The translations under genes and the position numbers were made by a program. The notes under the pieces are model-generated. The model was given only the letters and a program-made list of their open reading frames with translations, had not been told where the DNA came from and did not search any database. A stretch of DNA of 54,175 nt from Mesorhizobium tamadayense (GTDB lineage Bacteria > Pseudomonadota > Alphaproteobacteria > Rhizobiales > Rhizobiaceae): assembly GCF_003863365.1 (NCBI RefSeq), contig NZ_RQXT01000048.1, positions 1-54,175 on the forward strand. Reading direction: 5' to 3'. Shown piece after piece: positions 1-9,843 of this stretch (the first letter of the stretch is position 1; the number at the start of each line of letters is the position of its first letter).

Positions 1-42
1 GAGTGCAACACCTGCCGGAGTGCGACGCCTTGTCCGCCGCCG

Positions 43-690
43 CTATGGCATCCGGAACAGGACAGGCAGAACCCCCGACTGCTGCGCGCCGTCGATCAGC
101 TCGAAGGCCGGCAGCGCCACGAGGAATACCAGCCCATCGAGCAGCGTGTTCAACAGCAGGCGCGGCTTGAAGCTGCCGGTGTCGCCTTCCTGGTAGAGCG
201 AGAGTTTCGGAAGGAAGCGCGGAACGCGCGCCAGATAGGCTTCGTAAGGGGCGCCGAGCGCCTGCTTGAGGAATTTCTCCTCGCGCAGGATGACGATGTG
301 GAACGCGCCCGCGCAAAGCAGCGCGAAGAGGATGATCCCCGAGAACGAGCCGATCTGCGCGCCGACGCCGGCGGCGGCCACCGTCGAGAACACGTAGAGC
401 GGGTTGCGGGTGATCGAATAGGGCCCGCCGGTGACCACTTCGGAGGATTTGCGTCCGCCGATATAGAGCGTCGCCCACAGCCGCCCGGCGATGCCGAGGA
501 AGATCAGCAGCACGCCGAACATCTCGATCGACTCGTGCACCGGCGTATCCGGCCGAAAGGTCGACTGGCCGAACAAGAGTGCCGCGAACAGCACCACGAT
601 CAGCACCGTCAGCACGACGCGACGCATATATTGGTAGCCGCCCAACCCCTCTATCTGGTTGTCGGCCGGAACCTTTGTTTCATCGACCAT
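43..690 (-). CDS. Isoprenylcysteine/phospholipid methyltransferase-family membrane protein
   Basis: A 215-residue integral membrane protein of the ICMT/PEMT-like methyltransferase superfamily, which transfers a methyl group from S-adenosylmethionine to lipid or prenyl-thiol substrates. Hydrophobic segments lie near residues 24-41, 57-70, 99-128 and 180-196. The family signature GPYSITRNPLYV (about 89-100) and the later EEKFLKQ...YEAYLARVPRFLP block (137-161) form the cofactor-binding half. The ATG at 690 was preferred; a TTG two codons upstream (696) is also in frame. It lies downstream of infC on the same strand, about 300 bases away, so co-transcription is uncertain. The substrate cannot be told from sequence. 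Confidence 0.8.
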   Translation of the reverse strand: MVDETKVPADNQIEGLGGYQYMRRVVLTVLIVVLFAALLFGQSTFRPDTPVHESIEMFGVLLIFLGIAGRLWATLYIGGRKSSEVVTGGPYSITRNPLYVFSTVAAAGVGAQIGSFSGIILFALLCAGAFHIVILREEKFLKQALGAPYEAYLARVPRFLPKLSLYQEGDTGSFKPRLLLNTLLDGLVFLVALPAFELIDGAQQSGVLPVLFRMP

Positions 691-791
691 GGCCAATCCG
701 ATCGTCGTGTTCTTTGCCGGCGATCGGATAGAAAACAGGCGCCCCGCCGATCATCGGGTCGCCGTGCCTGGCAATTCGGGCGGATTTTGGA

Positions 792-889
792 GCAATTCCA
801 GGAAAAGTCTGAAACGGTCTTCCGTCCGGAATTGCGTCAAGACAAAAGAGATAGAGCGGTCCTGCGTTTCCGTGGAACGAAGGACCGCT
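792..889. repeat. Dispersed paired-hairpin repeat, GCAATTCC family, copy 1
   Basis: Two adjacent inverted repeats: GCAATTCC (792-799) pairs with GGAATTGC (828-835), and AGCGGTCCT (855-863) pairs perfectly with AGGACCGCT (881-889). The same two-hairpin design with related sequence recurs at 9751-9833 and 50253-50348, so this is a dispersed intergenic repeat and not a gene-specific site. It lies between infC and the downstream methyltransferase gene. Confidence 0.8.
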
Positions 890-935
890 AGAAAGCACGA
901 AGCAGTGCCGGCCGGTCACTTTCTCGAAACGTGAT

Positions 936-960
936 CGGCGCGACAGCTGCCGTCGCGCCG
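936..960 (-). terminator. Hairpin downstream of infC
   Basis: A perfect 9-bp stem (CGGCGCGAC at 936-944, GTCGCGCCG at 952-960) with a 7-base loop begins about 34 bases past the infC stop codon. Read on the minus strand it is not followed by a clear T-run, so it may be a weak terminator or a 3' stabilising hairpin. Confidence 0.4.
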
Positions 961-993
961 GAATGGCTCCTGGAGCGAAGGGAAGGCGCCCTG

Positions 994-1530
994 TCAACGG
1001 GGCGCCAGCACCATCATCATCTGGCGGCCTTCGAGCCTCGGCTCCGCCTCGACCTTGGCGATCGGCGCCACTTCCTCGCGCACCTTGTTCAGAAGCTGCA
1101 TGCCGAGCTCCATATGCGCCATCTCGCGGCCGCGGAAGCGCAGCGTCAGCTTGACCTTGTCGCCTTCCTCGAAGAAGCGCCGCACGGCCTTCATCTTGGT
1201 CTCGTAGTCATGGCTGTCGATGTTCGGGCGCATCTTGATCTCCTTGATCTCGATGACCTTCTGGTTCTTGCGCGCCTCGGCCGCCTTCTTCTGGTTGGCG
1301 TATTTCAGCTTGCCGAGATCGAGGATCTTGACGACCGGCGGCTGCGCGTTGGGCGATATCTCGACGAGATCGAGCCCTGCCTCTTCGGCGAGCAGCAATG
1401 CGTCGTTGATGGAAACGTCGCCACGGTTCTGGCCTTCGGCGTCGATGAGCTGTACCCGGGGCACCCGGATGTCTCGGTTGGAGCGCGGCCCGTCCTTGGT
1501 GGGTGCCGCTGCTTTGAAAGGTCTGCGAAT
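994..1530 (-). CDS. infC: Translation initiation factor IF-3
   Basis: IF-3 binds the 30S subunit, keeps it apart from 50S and checks start-codon/initiator-tRNA pairing. The translation matches the full two-domain protein: N-domain with VQLIDAEGQNRGDVSINDALLLAEEAGLDLVEISP split over about residues 25-60, KKAAEARKNQ linker, and C-domain ending in MMMVLAPR. The first conventional start (GTG at 1464) would remove 22 conserved residues. Reading upstream gives an N-terminus of RRPFKAAAPTKDGPRSNRDI preceded by ATT at 1530-1528, with AAGGAG at 1545-1540 nine bases before it. ATT as start is a known hallmark of infC and underlies its autoregulation. The protein is 178 residues, normal for the family. 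rpmI and rplT, its usual partners elsewhere, are not adjacent. Confidence 0.95.
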   Translation of the reverse strand: MRRPFKAAAPTKDGPRSNRDIRVPRVQLIDAEGQNRGDVSINDALLLAEEAGLDLVEISPNAQPPVVKILDLGKLKYANQKKAAEARKNQKVIEIKEIKMRPNIDSHDYETKMKAVRRFFEEGDKVKLTLRFRGREMAHMELGMQLLNKVREEVAPIAKVEAEPRLEGRQMMMVLAPR

Positions 1531-1753
1531 GGTCGTGGTCTCCTTGGCCGTTTCGTTCAGGGGTTGGATTCAAATCGGTGGACGCGCCTATGTGGTGAGC
1601 GCGCGGCCGGAGTCAATAGCACAGCCTCGCCAGGAAATCACCTCAAAGCTTGCCAGGAAGCTTGCCATCGTCTGCACCAAGCGAAGAAACGGCGCGCACC
1701 CTTTCCTGCGAACCACCGGTTGTGCCAAAAGACCGGCCGGAAAGGACAAGGTC

Positions 1754-2524
1754 ATGAACACCAGCGTGCCAGTTGTCATCGACGTGAACGGGGCAAGCAT
1801 CGCCGTCAGGCAGGCGTCGGGCTCAGCACCAGGCATCGTCTGGCTGGGCGGCTACAAGTCCGACATGCTGGGCACCAAGGCCGAGGCGCTGTCGGCTTGG
1901 ACGGCCGGCGAAGGCCACGCCTATCTGCGCCACGACTATTCCGGGCACGGCGAGTCGGGCGGCGACTTTGCCGACGGCACGATCTCGAAATGGCTGGCCG
2001 AAAGCCTCGCCGTCTTCCGGCGTTTCAGCAAGGGCAAGCAGATCCTGGTCGGCTCCTCGATGGGGGCGTGGATCGCGCTGCGCATGGTGCAGGAACTGCG
2101 CAAGGCCGGCGACACCGGCGTCGCCGGCCTGGTGCTGCTTGCGCCGGCGCCGGACTTCACGGTCGAGCTGATCGAGCCGGTGCTGACCAAGGCACAGAAG
2201 CGCGACCTTTCGAAAAAGGGATTTTTCGAGGAACCGTCGGATTATTCCGCCGAGCCTTATATCTATACGCGCGCGCTGATCGAGGACGGCCGGGCGAACC
2301 GGGTGATGACCGGACCGATCGACACCCACTGCCCGGTGCATATCCTGCAGGGCCTGGCCGATCCCGACGTGCCGTCAGGCCATGTGCTGAAGCTCGCCGC
2401 GCTTCTGCCGTCCGACGACGTCACGCTGTCGCTGATCCCCGACGGCGACCATCGCCTGTCCCGCCCCGAGGATCTCGACATGCTCAAGCGCGCCGTCGCC
2501 GACATGGTCCGGCGGGTCGCCTGA
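1754..2524 (+). CDS. Alpha/beta hydrolase
   Basis: A 256-residue single-domain alpha/beta hydrolase, probably a cytoplasmic carboxylesterase or thioesterase; no signal peptide is seen. The nucleophile elbow is GSSMG (Ser near residue 96), the probable acid lies in LADPDVPSG and the catalytic His in DGDHRLSRP near the C-terminus. The oxyanion-side motif HDYSGHGESGG precedes the elbow, as in ABHD10-like esterases. The ATG at 1754 was chosen because the in-frame sequence upstream is antisense to infC and unlike the family. The stop is two bases before the next ATG, so it is translationally linked to the BenE-type transporter gene. The natural substrate is unknown. Confidence 0.85.
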   Translation: MNTSVPVVIDVNGASIAVRQASGSAPGIVWLGGYKSDMLGTKAEALSAWTAGEGHAYLRHDYSGHGESGGDFADGTISKWLAESLAVFRRFSKGKQILVGSSMGAWIALRMVQELRKAGDTGVAGLVLLAPAPDFTVELIEPVLTKAQKRDLSKKGFFEEPSDYSAEPYIYTRALIEDGRANRVMTGPIDTHCPVHILQGLADPDVPSGHVLKLAALLPSDDVTLSLIPDGDHRLSRPEDLDMLKRAVADMVRRVA

Positions 2525-2526
2525 CG

Positions 2527-3669
2527 ATGCGCATCTCCATCCCGATATCGGCCTTCGTCGCGGCGATCGTCGGCTTTGGCGGCACGCTGGCCATCGTCAT
2601 CGCCGCCGCCAAGGCGATCGGCGCCACCCAGATCGAGACCGCGAGCGGGGTGACGGCGATCTGCCTGGCCATGGCCATCGAATGCCTGTGGCTGTCCTGG
2701 CGCACGAAGATGCCGGTCATCACCGCCTGGTCGACCCCGGGCCTCGCGCTGATCGCGGCCTCCAGCGGCTTCACCATGCCAGAAGCGGTCGGCGCCTTTA
2801 TCGTCACCGGCATCCTCTTGATCGCTACCGGCCTGTTCAAGCCGCTGACCCGGCTGATCGCGATGATTCCGGCCTCGGTCGCTTCCGGCATGCTGGCCGG
2901 CATCCTGGTCGGCTTCGCCATCAATGCGGTGAAGGCCATTCCCGCCGATCCCTGGCTGATCCTGCCGCTGATCGCCGCCTTCTTCGTCATCCGGCTGTTC
3001 AACCCGGCGGTTTCGGTGCTGGTGGTGCTGATCGGCGGCGGGCTTGCCGCCTTCCTCACCGGCCGTGTCGGCGGCCTGCCGGCGCCGGAGCTGTCGACGC
3101 TGACGGTGATCGCGCCGCAGTTCACCATCTCGGCGATCGTCGGCCTGGCCTTGCCGCTCTACCTCGTGACCATGGCCTCGCAGAACCTGTCCGGCCTCGC
3201 CGTGCTGAAAGCCGCCGGCTACCATCCGGAGCCTGGCCCGCTGATCGGCGTCACCGGCCTGTTTTCGCTGCTTTCGGCACCGTTCGGCGCCTCGACCACC
3301 AATCTGGCGGCGATCTCGGCGGCGATCTGCACCGGGCCGGACGTCCATCCGGATCCCGCCGAGCGCTGGAAGACGGGGCCGTTCTATGCGCTTGCCTATC
3401 TGGTCTTCGCCATCTTCGGCGCCTCGCTGGTGGCGATTTTCGCCGTCCTGCCGCAAAGCCTGATCGTGCTGGTCGCCGGCCTGGCGCTGACGGCGCCTTT
3501 AGCCAACGCGCTGTCGATCGCGCTTCATGACGCGGGCGAGCGCATGCCGGCCACGGTCACCTTCGCGGTCACCGCCTCGGGGCTCACTTTGTTCGGCGTC
3601 GGCGCGGCGTTTTGGGGACTGGTCGCCGGAATGGCAGTGCTTTTCCTCGAGAAAATCAAAAAGCGATAA
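2527..3669 (+). CDS. BenE-family benzoate/H+ symporter-like transporter
   Basis: A 380-residue polytopic inner-membrane protein with about 11-12 hydrophobic segments and short loops, matching the BenE/YdcO family of proton-coupled transporters related to the nucleobase/sulfate SLC26-like fold. Family features include the N-terminal GFGGTLAIVIAAAKAIGA, the helix-breaking TPGLALIA segment near residue 70, and the conserved GVTGLFSLLSAPFGASTTNLAAI region near 240-260. The start follows the hydrolase stop by two bases, which supports an operon. Benzoate itself is only a guess: no aromatic-ring degradation genes are nearby, and the paired hydrolase might instead act on an ester of the imported compound. 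Confidence 0.85.
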   Translation: MRISIPISAFVAAIVGFGGTLAIVIAAAKAIGATQIETASGVTAICLAMAIECLWLSWRTKMPVITAWSTPGLALIAASSGFTMPEAVGAFIVTGILLIATGLFKPLTRLIAMIPASVASGMLAGILVGFAINAVKAIPADPWLILPLIAAFFVIRLFNPAVSVLVVLIGGGLAAFLTGRVGGLPAPELSTLTVIAPQFTISAIVGLALPLYLVTMASQNLSGLAVLKAAGYHPEPGPLIGVTGLFSLLSAPFGASTTNLAAISAAICTGPDVHPDPAERWKTGPFYALAYLVFAIFGASLVAIFAVLPQSLIVLVAGLALTAPLANALSIALHDAGERMPATVTFAVTASGLTLFGVGAAFWGLVAGMAVLFLEKIKKR

Positions 3670-3785
3670 TCATTTCAGGCCCTTCGCCGGTTTTGGCCGA
3701 ACTTGTCTTGAATCGCCGATTTCGCCTTCCCATTTCGATTCCACGCAGCCGGTTTGGCTGTCTCCAACGGAAGGATTGGGAGAAA

Positions 3786-4268
3786 ATGAACACAACCGCA
3801 TTGATCCGTCCGGCCTGGACGCCGGCGACCATCGCGCTGATGGTGATCGGCTTCATGGTGTTCTGGCCGCTCGGTCTCGCCATGCTCGCCTACATCATCT
3901 GGGGCGACCGGCTCGATGGCTTCAAGCGCGACGTCAACCGCGCCACCGACGGCATCTTCGCCGGCTGCCGCCGCAGCTCCGACAAGGCCGCCCGCTGGGG
4001 CCACGGCTCATCCCGCACCGGCAACGTCGCCTTCGACGACTGGCGCGAGAAGGAGCTCGAGCGCCTTGCCGAGGAGCGCCGCAAGCTCGACGAGATGCTG
4101 ACTGAGTTCGACGAGTATGCCCGAGAGTTGCGCCGCGCCAAGGACCAGGAAGAGTTCGACCGCTTCATGGCGAACCGCAACAAGTCGACCGCCCCGACCA
4201 AGGCAAGCGACACGACCGGAAAGACCGCCCCGAAGCGCGGCAAGGGCACGAACCTGCTCGACGACTGA
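3786..4268 (+). CDS. DUF2852 family membrane protein
   Basis: A 160-residue protein of the rhizobial DUF2852 family, function unknown. One hydrophobic hairpin lies at about residues 13-42 (ATIALMVIGFMVFWPLGLAM...). A long charged, probably coiled-coil helix rich in Glu, Arg and Lys follows from about 80 to 130 (DDWREKELERLAEERRKLDE), and the tail is Lys/Thr/Pro-rich and likely disordered. The ATG at 3786 has AAGGATTGGGAGAAA just upstream. A good terminator follows at 4305-4336, so the gene is the end of its transcription unit. Confidence 0.8.
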   Translation: MNTTALIRPAWTPATIALMVIGFMVFWPLGLAMLAYIIWGDRLDGFKRDVNRATDGIFAGCRRSSDKAARWGHGSSRTGNVAFDDWREKELERLAEERRKLDEMLTEFDEYARELRRAKDQEEFDRFMANRNKSTAPTKASDTTGKTAPKRGKGTNLLDD

Positions 4269-4304
4269 CGACTGAGGCCAGGCGACAGGCCCCGGTACGA
4301 TATG

Positions 4305-4336
4305 CGGCGTCGCGCGAGCGGCGCCGTTTCTTTTTT
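4305..4336 (+). terminator. Rho-independent terminator after the DUF2852 gene
   Basis: CGGCGTCGC (4305-4313) and GCGGCGCCG (4318-4326) form a 9-bp stem with one G-U pair and a GCGA tetraloop, followed by TTTCTTTTTT. It starts 37 bases after the DUF2852 stop codon. Confidence 0.75.
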
Positions 4337-4394
4337 GTTCTCCATGTAGCTTCCCTGCTCTGGCCGTTTTCCTCGAATCGCGTATCGTCCAGCC

Positions 4395-5153
4395 ATGTCC
4401 CTCGGCTTCTTTCGCAACCTGACCAAGCCCAAGCCCGCGCCCGTCGTGGAGCGCGAGCATTGTGTTGCCGGCCGCACGCTGCCGCTCAAGATCGTCGAGA
4501 GCGCCAGGGCCCGGCGGCTGACGCTGCGCATCGATTCCGGCGGCCAGGGGCTGCGCATCACCGTGCCGCCCGGCCTGCGCCGCGGCGAGGTCGAGAAGTT
4601 CCTCGACCGCCACCAGGACTGGTTGGAGCAGCGCCTGGCCAAGGTGCCGACGCGCCCGCAGGTACGGCCCGGCATCAGGATCCCGATCCGCGGCGTGCCG
4701 CACCGCATCGTCCATGAGCCGGCAAAACGCGGCACCGTCACCGTCTTGCGCGACGAGCGCGGACCGCTGCTCGTCGTCCATGGTGAGCGTATCCATCTGC
4801 CGCGCCGCATCGCCGACTATCTGAAGCGCGAGGCCAAGCGCGAGATCGAGAAGCTGGTCGTCAAGCATGCCGAAGCGATCGGCAAGCGCGCCAGGGCGAT
4901 CCGGTATAAGGATACCTCCAGCCGCTGGGGGTCATGCACCTCGGAGGGCAATCTCTCCTTCTCGTGGCGCATCATGATGGCGCCGCCGCCGGTCATCAAT
5001 TACCTGGTGGCGCATGAAGTGGCGCATCTGAAGGAGATGAACCACGGCCCGAAATTCTGGAAGCTGTGCGAGAAGCTCTGTCCCGACACCGACCGCTGCA
5101 AGGACTGGCTGAAGCGCAACGGCGGCGCGTTGCAGGCGATCGTGTTTGATTAG
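4395..5153 (+). CDS. YgjP-type (DUF45) M48-like zinc metallopeptidase
   Basis: A 252-residue soluble protein of the YgjP/DUF45 group related to SprT and WLM metallopeptidases. The zinc site is plain: HEVAHLKEMNHGPKFW near residues 213-228, giving the HExxH pair plus a third His. The upstream SSRWGSCTSEGNLSFSWRIMMAP block is also diagnostic. The N-terminal half is a beta-rich domain (RARRLTLRIDSGGQGLRITVP). No signal peptide is visible, so it probably acts in the cytoplasm. Its physiological substrate is not established. It follows a terminator and stands alone. Confidence 0.9.
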   Translation: MSLGFFRNLTKPKPAPVVEREHCVAGRTLPLKIVESARARRLTLRIDSGGQGLRITVPPGLRRGEVEKFLDRHQDWLEQRLAKVPTRPQVRPGIRIPIRGVPHRIVHEPAKRGTVTVLRDERGPLLVVHGERIHLPRRIADYLKREAKREIEKLVVKHAEAIGKRARAIRYKDTSSRWGSCTSEGNLSFSWRIMMAPPPVINYLVAHEVAHLKEMNHGPKFWKLCEKLCPDTDRCKDWLKRNGGALQAIVFD

Positions 5154-5226
5154 GGACGGCGACGGCGGTGTGAAGACTCGTCTGCCTTGGTGAAACGTGG
5201 GAGATTGGCGAAGCCGTCTCAGGTGT

Positions 5227-5281
5227 CGTCATCCTAGGGCGGAGCAAGGAGCGAAGCGACGCGGCGCAGACCCTAGGATCC
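5227..5281 (+). repeat. TCCTAGGG-type dispersed repeat, left copy
   Basis: This copy has its own terminal inverted repeat, TCCTAGGG (5232-5239) with CCCTAGGA (5271-5278), around a GGAGC/GAAGCGACGCGGCGCAGA core. The copy at 5393-5442 has the same sequence in the opposite orientation with a few differences. It resembles short interspersed palindromic repeats that I recall as common in Mesorhizobium intergenic DNA. Confidence 0.75.
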
Positions 5282-5392
5282 ATGCCGTGACGGGCGAGCG
5301 TCGCAACAGTTCAGGAGTTGCGATGATTTTCGGGTGAGACGTCCCAGACGTGACTACTCTCCGTCGTGGCATTCTTCGGCTGATGTCACACA

Positions 5393-5442
5393 GGATCCTC
5401 GGGTCTGCGCGCCGCTACGCGTCGCTCCGCCCTAGGATGACG
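5393..5442 (-). repeat. TCCTAGGG-type dispersed repeat, right inverted copy
   Basis: The reverse complement matches the left copy at 5227-5281, including the CATCCTAGGGCGGAGC start and the GCGCAGACCC...GGATCC end, with a short internal deletion and several substitutions. Together the two copies could form a long cruciform or RNA hairpin. Confidence 0.75.
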
Positions 5443-5474
5443 AACGAGAGCGGTTAGCGCCCTAAGAAAACCCC

Positions 5475-5693
5475 TCAATCATCATTCGCCGCGTTGAGCT
5501 CCTCCGGCCTCAGCCCTTCCTCGCCCTGGTGCGGCCAGGGCAAAAAATCCCGATCAAACGCATCGCTGCTGAAATACTCCAGCGCCCGGTGCGCCTCGGC
5601 GCCGTTGAAGGCGGCCTTGTCCATCAGGTGCGCGATCACCTCGCGCGCCTGCGCGATCTTCTGCCTGAGTTGGGCGACGGTTTCGTCTGCCAT
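5475..5693 (-). CDS. Small acidic hypothetical protein
   Basis: A 72-residue protein starting MADETVAQLRQKIAQAREVI, with a predicted helix at the N-terminus and a C-terminal part rich in Asp, Glu and Pro (DRDFLPWPHQGEEGLRPEEL). I do not recognise a family. The ATG at 5693 was chosen over an upstream in-frame start because it is preceded by GGAACC-type purine-rich sequence and keeps the gene clear of the trpF promoter side. It is divergent from trpF. Codon use resembles its neighbours, which supports it as a real gene. Confidence 0.6.
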   Translation of the reverse strand: MADETVAQLRQKIAQAREVIAHLMDKAAFNGAEAHRALEYFSSDAFDRDFLPWPHQGEEGLRPEELNAANDD

Positions 5694-5803
5694 GGTTCCT
5701 GCTCCCGCCCTATTGCCTCCAAGAGAAAATAGCGCGTTCCGCGCGAGCGGCAAACAGCATGCTTTTTCTCGACTCTTCGGCCGTTTCGTGCCAATCCCGC
5801 GCC

Positions 5804-6463
5804 ATGACGCTCGACATCAAGATCTGCGGATTGAAGACCGACGCCGCGATGGCCGCGGCGCTGACCGGCGGTGCCAGCCATGTCGGCTTCATCTTCTTCG
5901 CCAAAAGCCCACGCTATGTCGAGCCGGCCGAGGCTGGCCGGTTGCGTCAGGCGGCCGCCGGCAAGGCCAAGGCCGTTGCCGTGACTGTCGATGCAACCGA
6001 TGCGTTCCTGGACGAGATCGTGGCGAAAATGCATCCCGACATGCTGCAGCTTCACGGCTCCGAAACACCGGCGCGGGTGGCGGAGCTCAAGGCCCGCTAT
6101 GGCCTGCCGGTGATGAAGGCGGTGTCGGTCAGCGAAGCGGCGGATCTCGAACGGATAAAACCCTATGCCGGCATTGCCGATCGCTTCATGTTCGATGCCA
6201 AGCCGCCTAAAGGGTCGGAATTGCCGGGCGGCAACGGTGTCGCGTTCGATTGGCGCGTCCTCGCCGGCCTTGACGCCGGCCTCGATTACATGCTTTCCGG
6301 AGGGCTCAACGCCGCCAATGTCGGCGATGCCCTGAGACTGGCCAATCCGCCCGGACTAGACATCTCGTCCGGCGTGGAAAGCGCTCCGGGCGTCAAGGAT
6401 CCGGCGCTGATCGAACAGTTTTTCCGGGCCGTCAGGGCCGCGCGCGACGACCGCGCCGCCTGA
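5804..6463 (+). CDS. trpF: Phosphoribosylanthranilate isomerase
   Basis: TrpF converts N-(5-phosphoribosyl)anthranilate to the 1-(o-carboxyphenylamino) ribulose phosphate, step three of tryptophan synthesis. The 219-residue single-domain beta/alpha barrel starts with the classic IKICGLK motif carrying the catalytic Cys (about residue 8). It also has HVGFIFFAKSPRYV, LQLHGSE, a catalytic Asp in FMFDAKPPKGSELPGGNG, and the phosphate-binding SGGLNAANV and DISSGVESAPGVKD motifs. It leads trpB and trpA, but about 150 bases holding two hairpin repeats separate it from trpB. Confidence 0.97.
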   Translation: MTLDIKICGLKTDAAMAAALTGGASHVGFIFFAKSPRYVEPAEAGRLRQAAAGKAKAVAVTVDATDAFLDEIVAKMHPDMLQLHGSETPARVAELKARYGLPVMKAVSVSEAADLERIKPYAGIADRFMFDAKPPKGSELPGGNGVAFDWRVLAGLDAGLDYMLSGGLNAANVGDALRLANPPGLDISSGVESAPGVKDPALIEQFFRAVRAARDDRAA

Positions 6464-6477
6464 GGGGCTCAAACCCA

Positions 6478-6586
6478 GAGCATGTCCCGGAAAAGTGGAA
6501 TCCGGTTTTCCGATAAGGACATGCTCAAGAACGAAATAAGCATGTCCCGGAAAAGTGGGAACCGTTTTCGCGACAGGGACATGCTC
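6478..6586. repeat. Tandem pair of GAGCATGTCC palindromic repeats
   Basis: Two similar palindromes sit head to tail between trpF and trpB. In the first, GAGCATGTCC (6478-6487) pairs with GGACATGCTC (6517-6526), and an inner CGGAAAA/TTTTCCG arm extends it. In the second, GCATGTCC (6540-6547) pairs with GGACATGC (6577-6584), again around CGGAAAA-GTGG. They are clearly duplicates of one element and could form stable RNA hairpins between the two trp genes. Confidence 0.85.
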
Positions 6587-6612
6587 ACCAGTCAAGACCG
6601 AGGAGATCGGCG

Positions 6613-7833
<1,221 letters not shown>

Positions 7834-7835
7834 CA

Positions 7836-8675
7836 ATGACGACCCGCATCGACCGCCGCATGGCGAAGTTGAAGTCCGAGGGCCGCCCGGCTTTGGTCAC
7901 GTATTTCATGGGCGGCGACCCGGACTACGATACCTCGCTTTCGATCATGAAGGCGCTGCCCGGCGCCGGCGCCGACGTCATCGAGCTCGGCATGCCGTTC
8001 TCCGATCCGATGGCCGACGGCCCGGCCATCCAGGCGGCAGGGCTGCGGGCGCTGAAGGGTGGCCAGACGCTGGTCAAGACGCTGAAGATGGCGGCCGAAT
8101 TCCGCGCCGGCGACCAAGACACGCCGATCGTGCTGATGGGTTATTACAACCCGATCTACATCTACGGTGTCGAGCGCTTCCTCACCGACGCCAAGGCTAG
8201 CGGCATCGACGGGCTGATCGTCGTCGACCTGCCGCCGGAAATGGATGAGGAGCTCTGCATCCCAGCGCTGAAGGCTGGCATCAACTTCATCCGCCTCGCC
8301 ACGCCGACCACCGACGACAGGCGCCTGCCCAAGGTGCTGCAGAACACCTCCGGCTTCGTCTATTACGTGTCGATGACCGGCATCACCGGCTCCGCTCTTG
8401 CCGACACGGCCAAGGTTGCGGCGGCGGTCAAGCGCATCAAGGGTCACACCGCGCTGCCGGTCTGCGTCGGCTTCGGCGTCAAGACTGCCGAGCAGGCGCG
8501 CACCATCGGCGCCTCCGCCGACGGTGTTGTCGTCGGCACCGCGATCGTCAACGCGGTCGCCAATGTGCTCGGACCCAAGGGCGAGAAGACCGCCGACCCG
8601 GCCGAGGCCGTCGCCACTTTGGTCAGCGGCCTTGCCCAGGGCGTCCGTTCGGCCCGCCTTGCTGCTGCCGAATAG
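7836..8675 (+). CDS. trpA: Tryptophan synthase alpha subunit
   Basis: TrpA cleaves indole-3-glycerol phosphate to indole and glyceraldehyde 3-phosphate and channels indole to TrpB. The 279-residue barrel contains the signature VIELGMPFSDPMADGPAIQAA with the catalytic Glu and substrate-contacting Asp, the LMGYYNPI strand, and the phosphate-binding GFGVKTAEQA and GVVVGTAIV motifs. It follows trpB with a two-base gap, and accD starts 36 bases later, so trpB-trpA-accD-folC probably form one unit as in other alphaproteobacteria. Confidence 0.98.
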   Translation: MTTRIDRRMAKLKSEGRPALVTYFMGGDPDYDTSLSIMKALPGAGADVIELGMPFSDPMADGPAIQAAGLRALKGGQTLVKTLKMAAEFRAGDQDTPIVLMGYYNPIYIYGVERFLTDAKASGIDGLIVVDLPPEMDEELCIPALKAGINFIRLATPTTDDRRLPKVLQNTSGFVYYVSMTGITGSALADTAKVAAAVKRIKGHTALPVCVGFGVKTAEQARTIGASADGVVVGTAIVNAVANVLGPKGEKTADPAEAVATLVSGLAQGVRSARLAAAE

Positions 8676-8711
8676 CTTTCCTACCTCTTCGTCAGGACAG
8701 GAGCCGAAGCC

Positions 8712-9638
<927 letters not shown>

Positions 9639-9750
9639 CGCGACACCGTTCGCCGCGAACCGCGATTTGCGCCGTGCCTCGCGTGCTGTAGCTTCTGATC
9701 CACGCAAGGCCCTTCCGAAATCGATTCCCGGTTTCGGGTCCGGCGCTAAA

Positions 9751-9833
9751 GCAATTCCGGTTTTCCGTGCGGAATTGCGACAAACAAAAAGATAGAGCGG
9801 TTCTGCATTTCCATGAAATGATGAACCGCTCTA
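9751..9833. repeat. Dispersed paired-hairpin repeat, GCAATTCC family, copy 2
   Basis: GCAATTCC (9751-9758) pairs with GGAATTGC (9771-9778), and TAGAGCGGTTC (9793-9803) pairs perfectly with GAACCGCTCTA (9823-9833). It has the same design and related sequence as 792-889 and 50253-50348. It lies between accD and folC and ends 10 bases before the folC ATG, so a transcript hairpin here could affect folC translation. Confidence 0.85.
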
Positions 9834-9843
9834 GGATTCCGCC

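Larger units (their letters stand above)
5154..5474. other. Gene-free gap filled by an inverted pair of repeats
   Basis: This 321-base gap holds no credible gene. Its recognisable content is two oppositely oriented copies of a repeat at 5227-5281 and 5393-5442 (listed separately) with about 110 bases between them. No strong promoter was recognised for either flank. Confidence 0.7.

Noticed and set aside
931..3669. A very long open frame on the plus strand covering infC antisense, the hydrolase and BenE genes.
   Set aside because: Only its last 380 codons match a real protein (BenE family). The rest is a stop-free shadow caused by high GC, with Arg/Ala/His-rich low-complexity translation.
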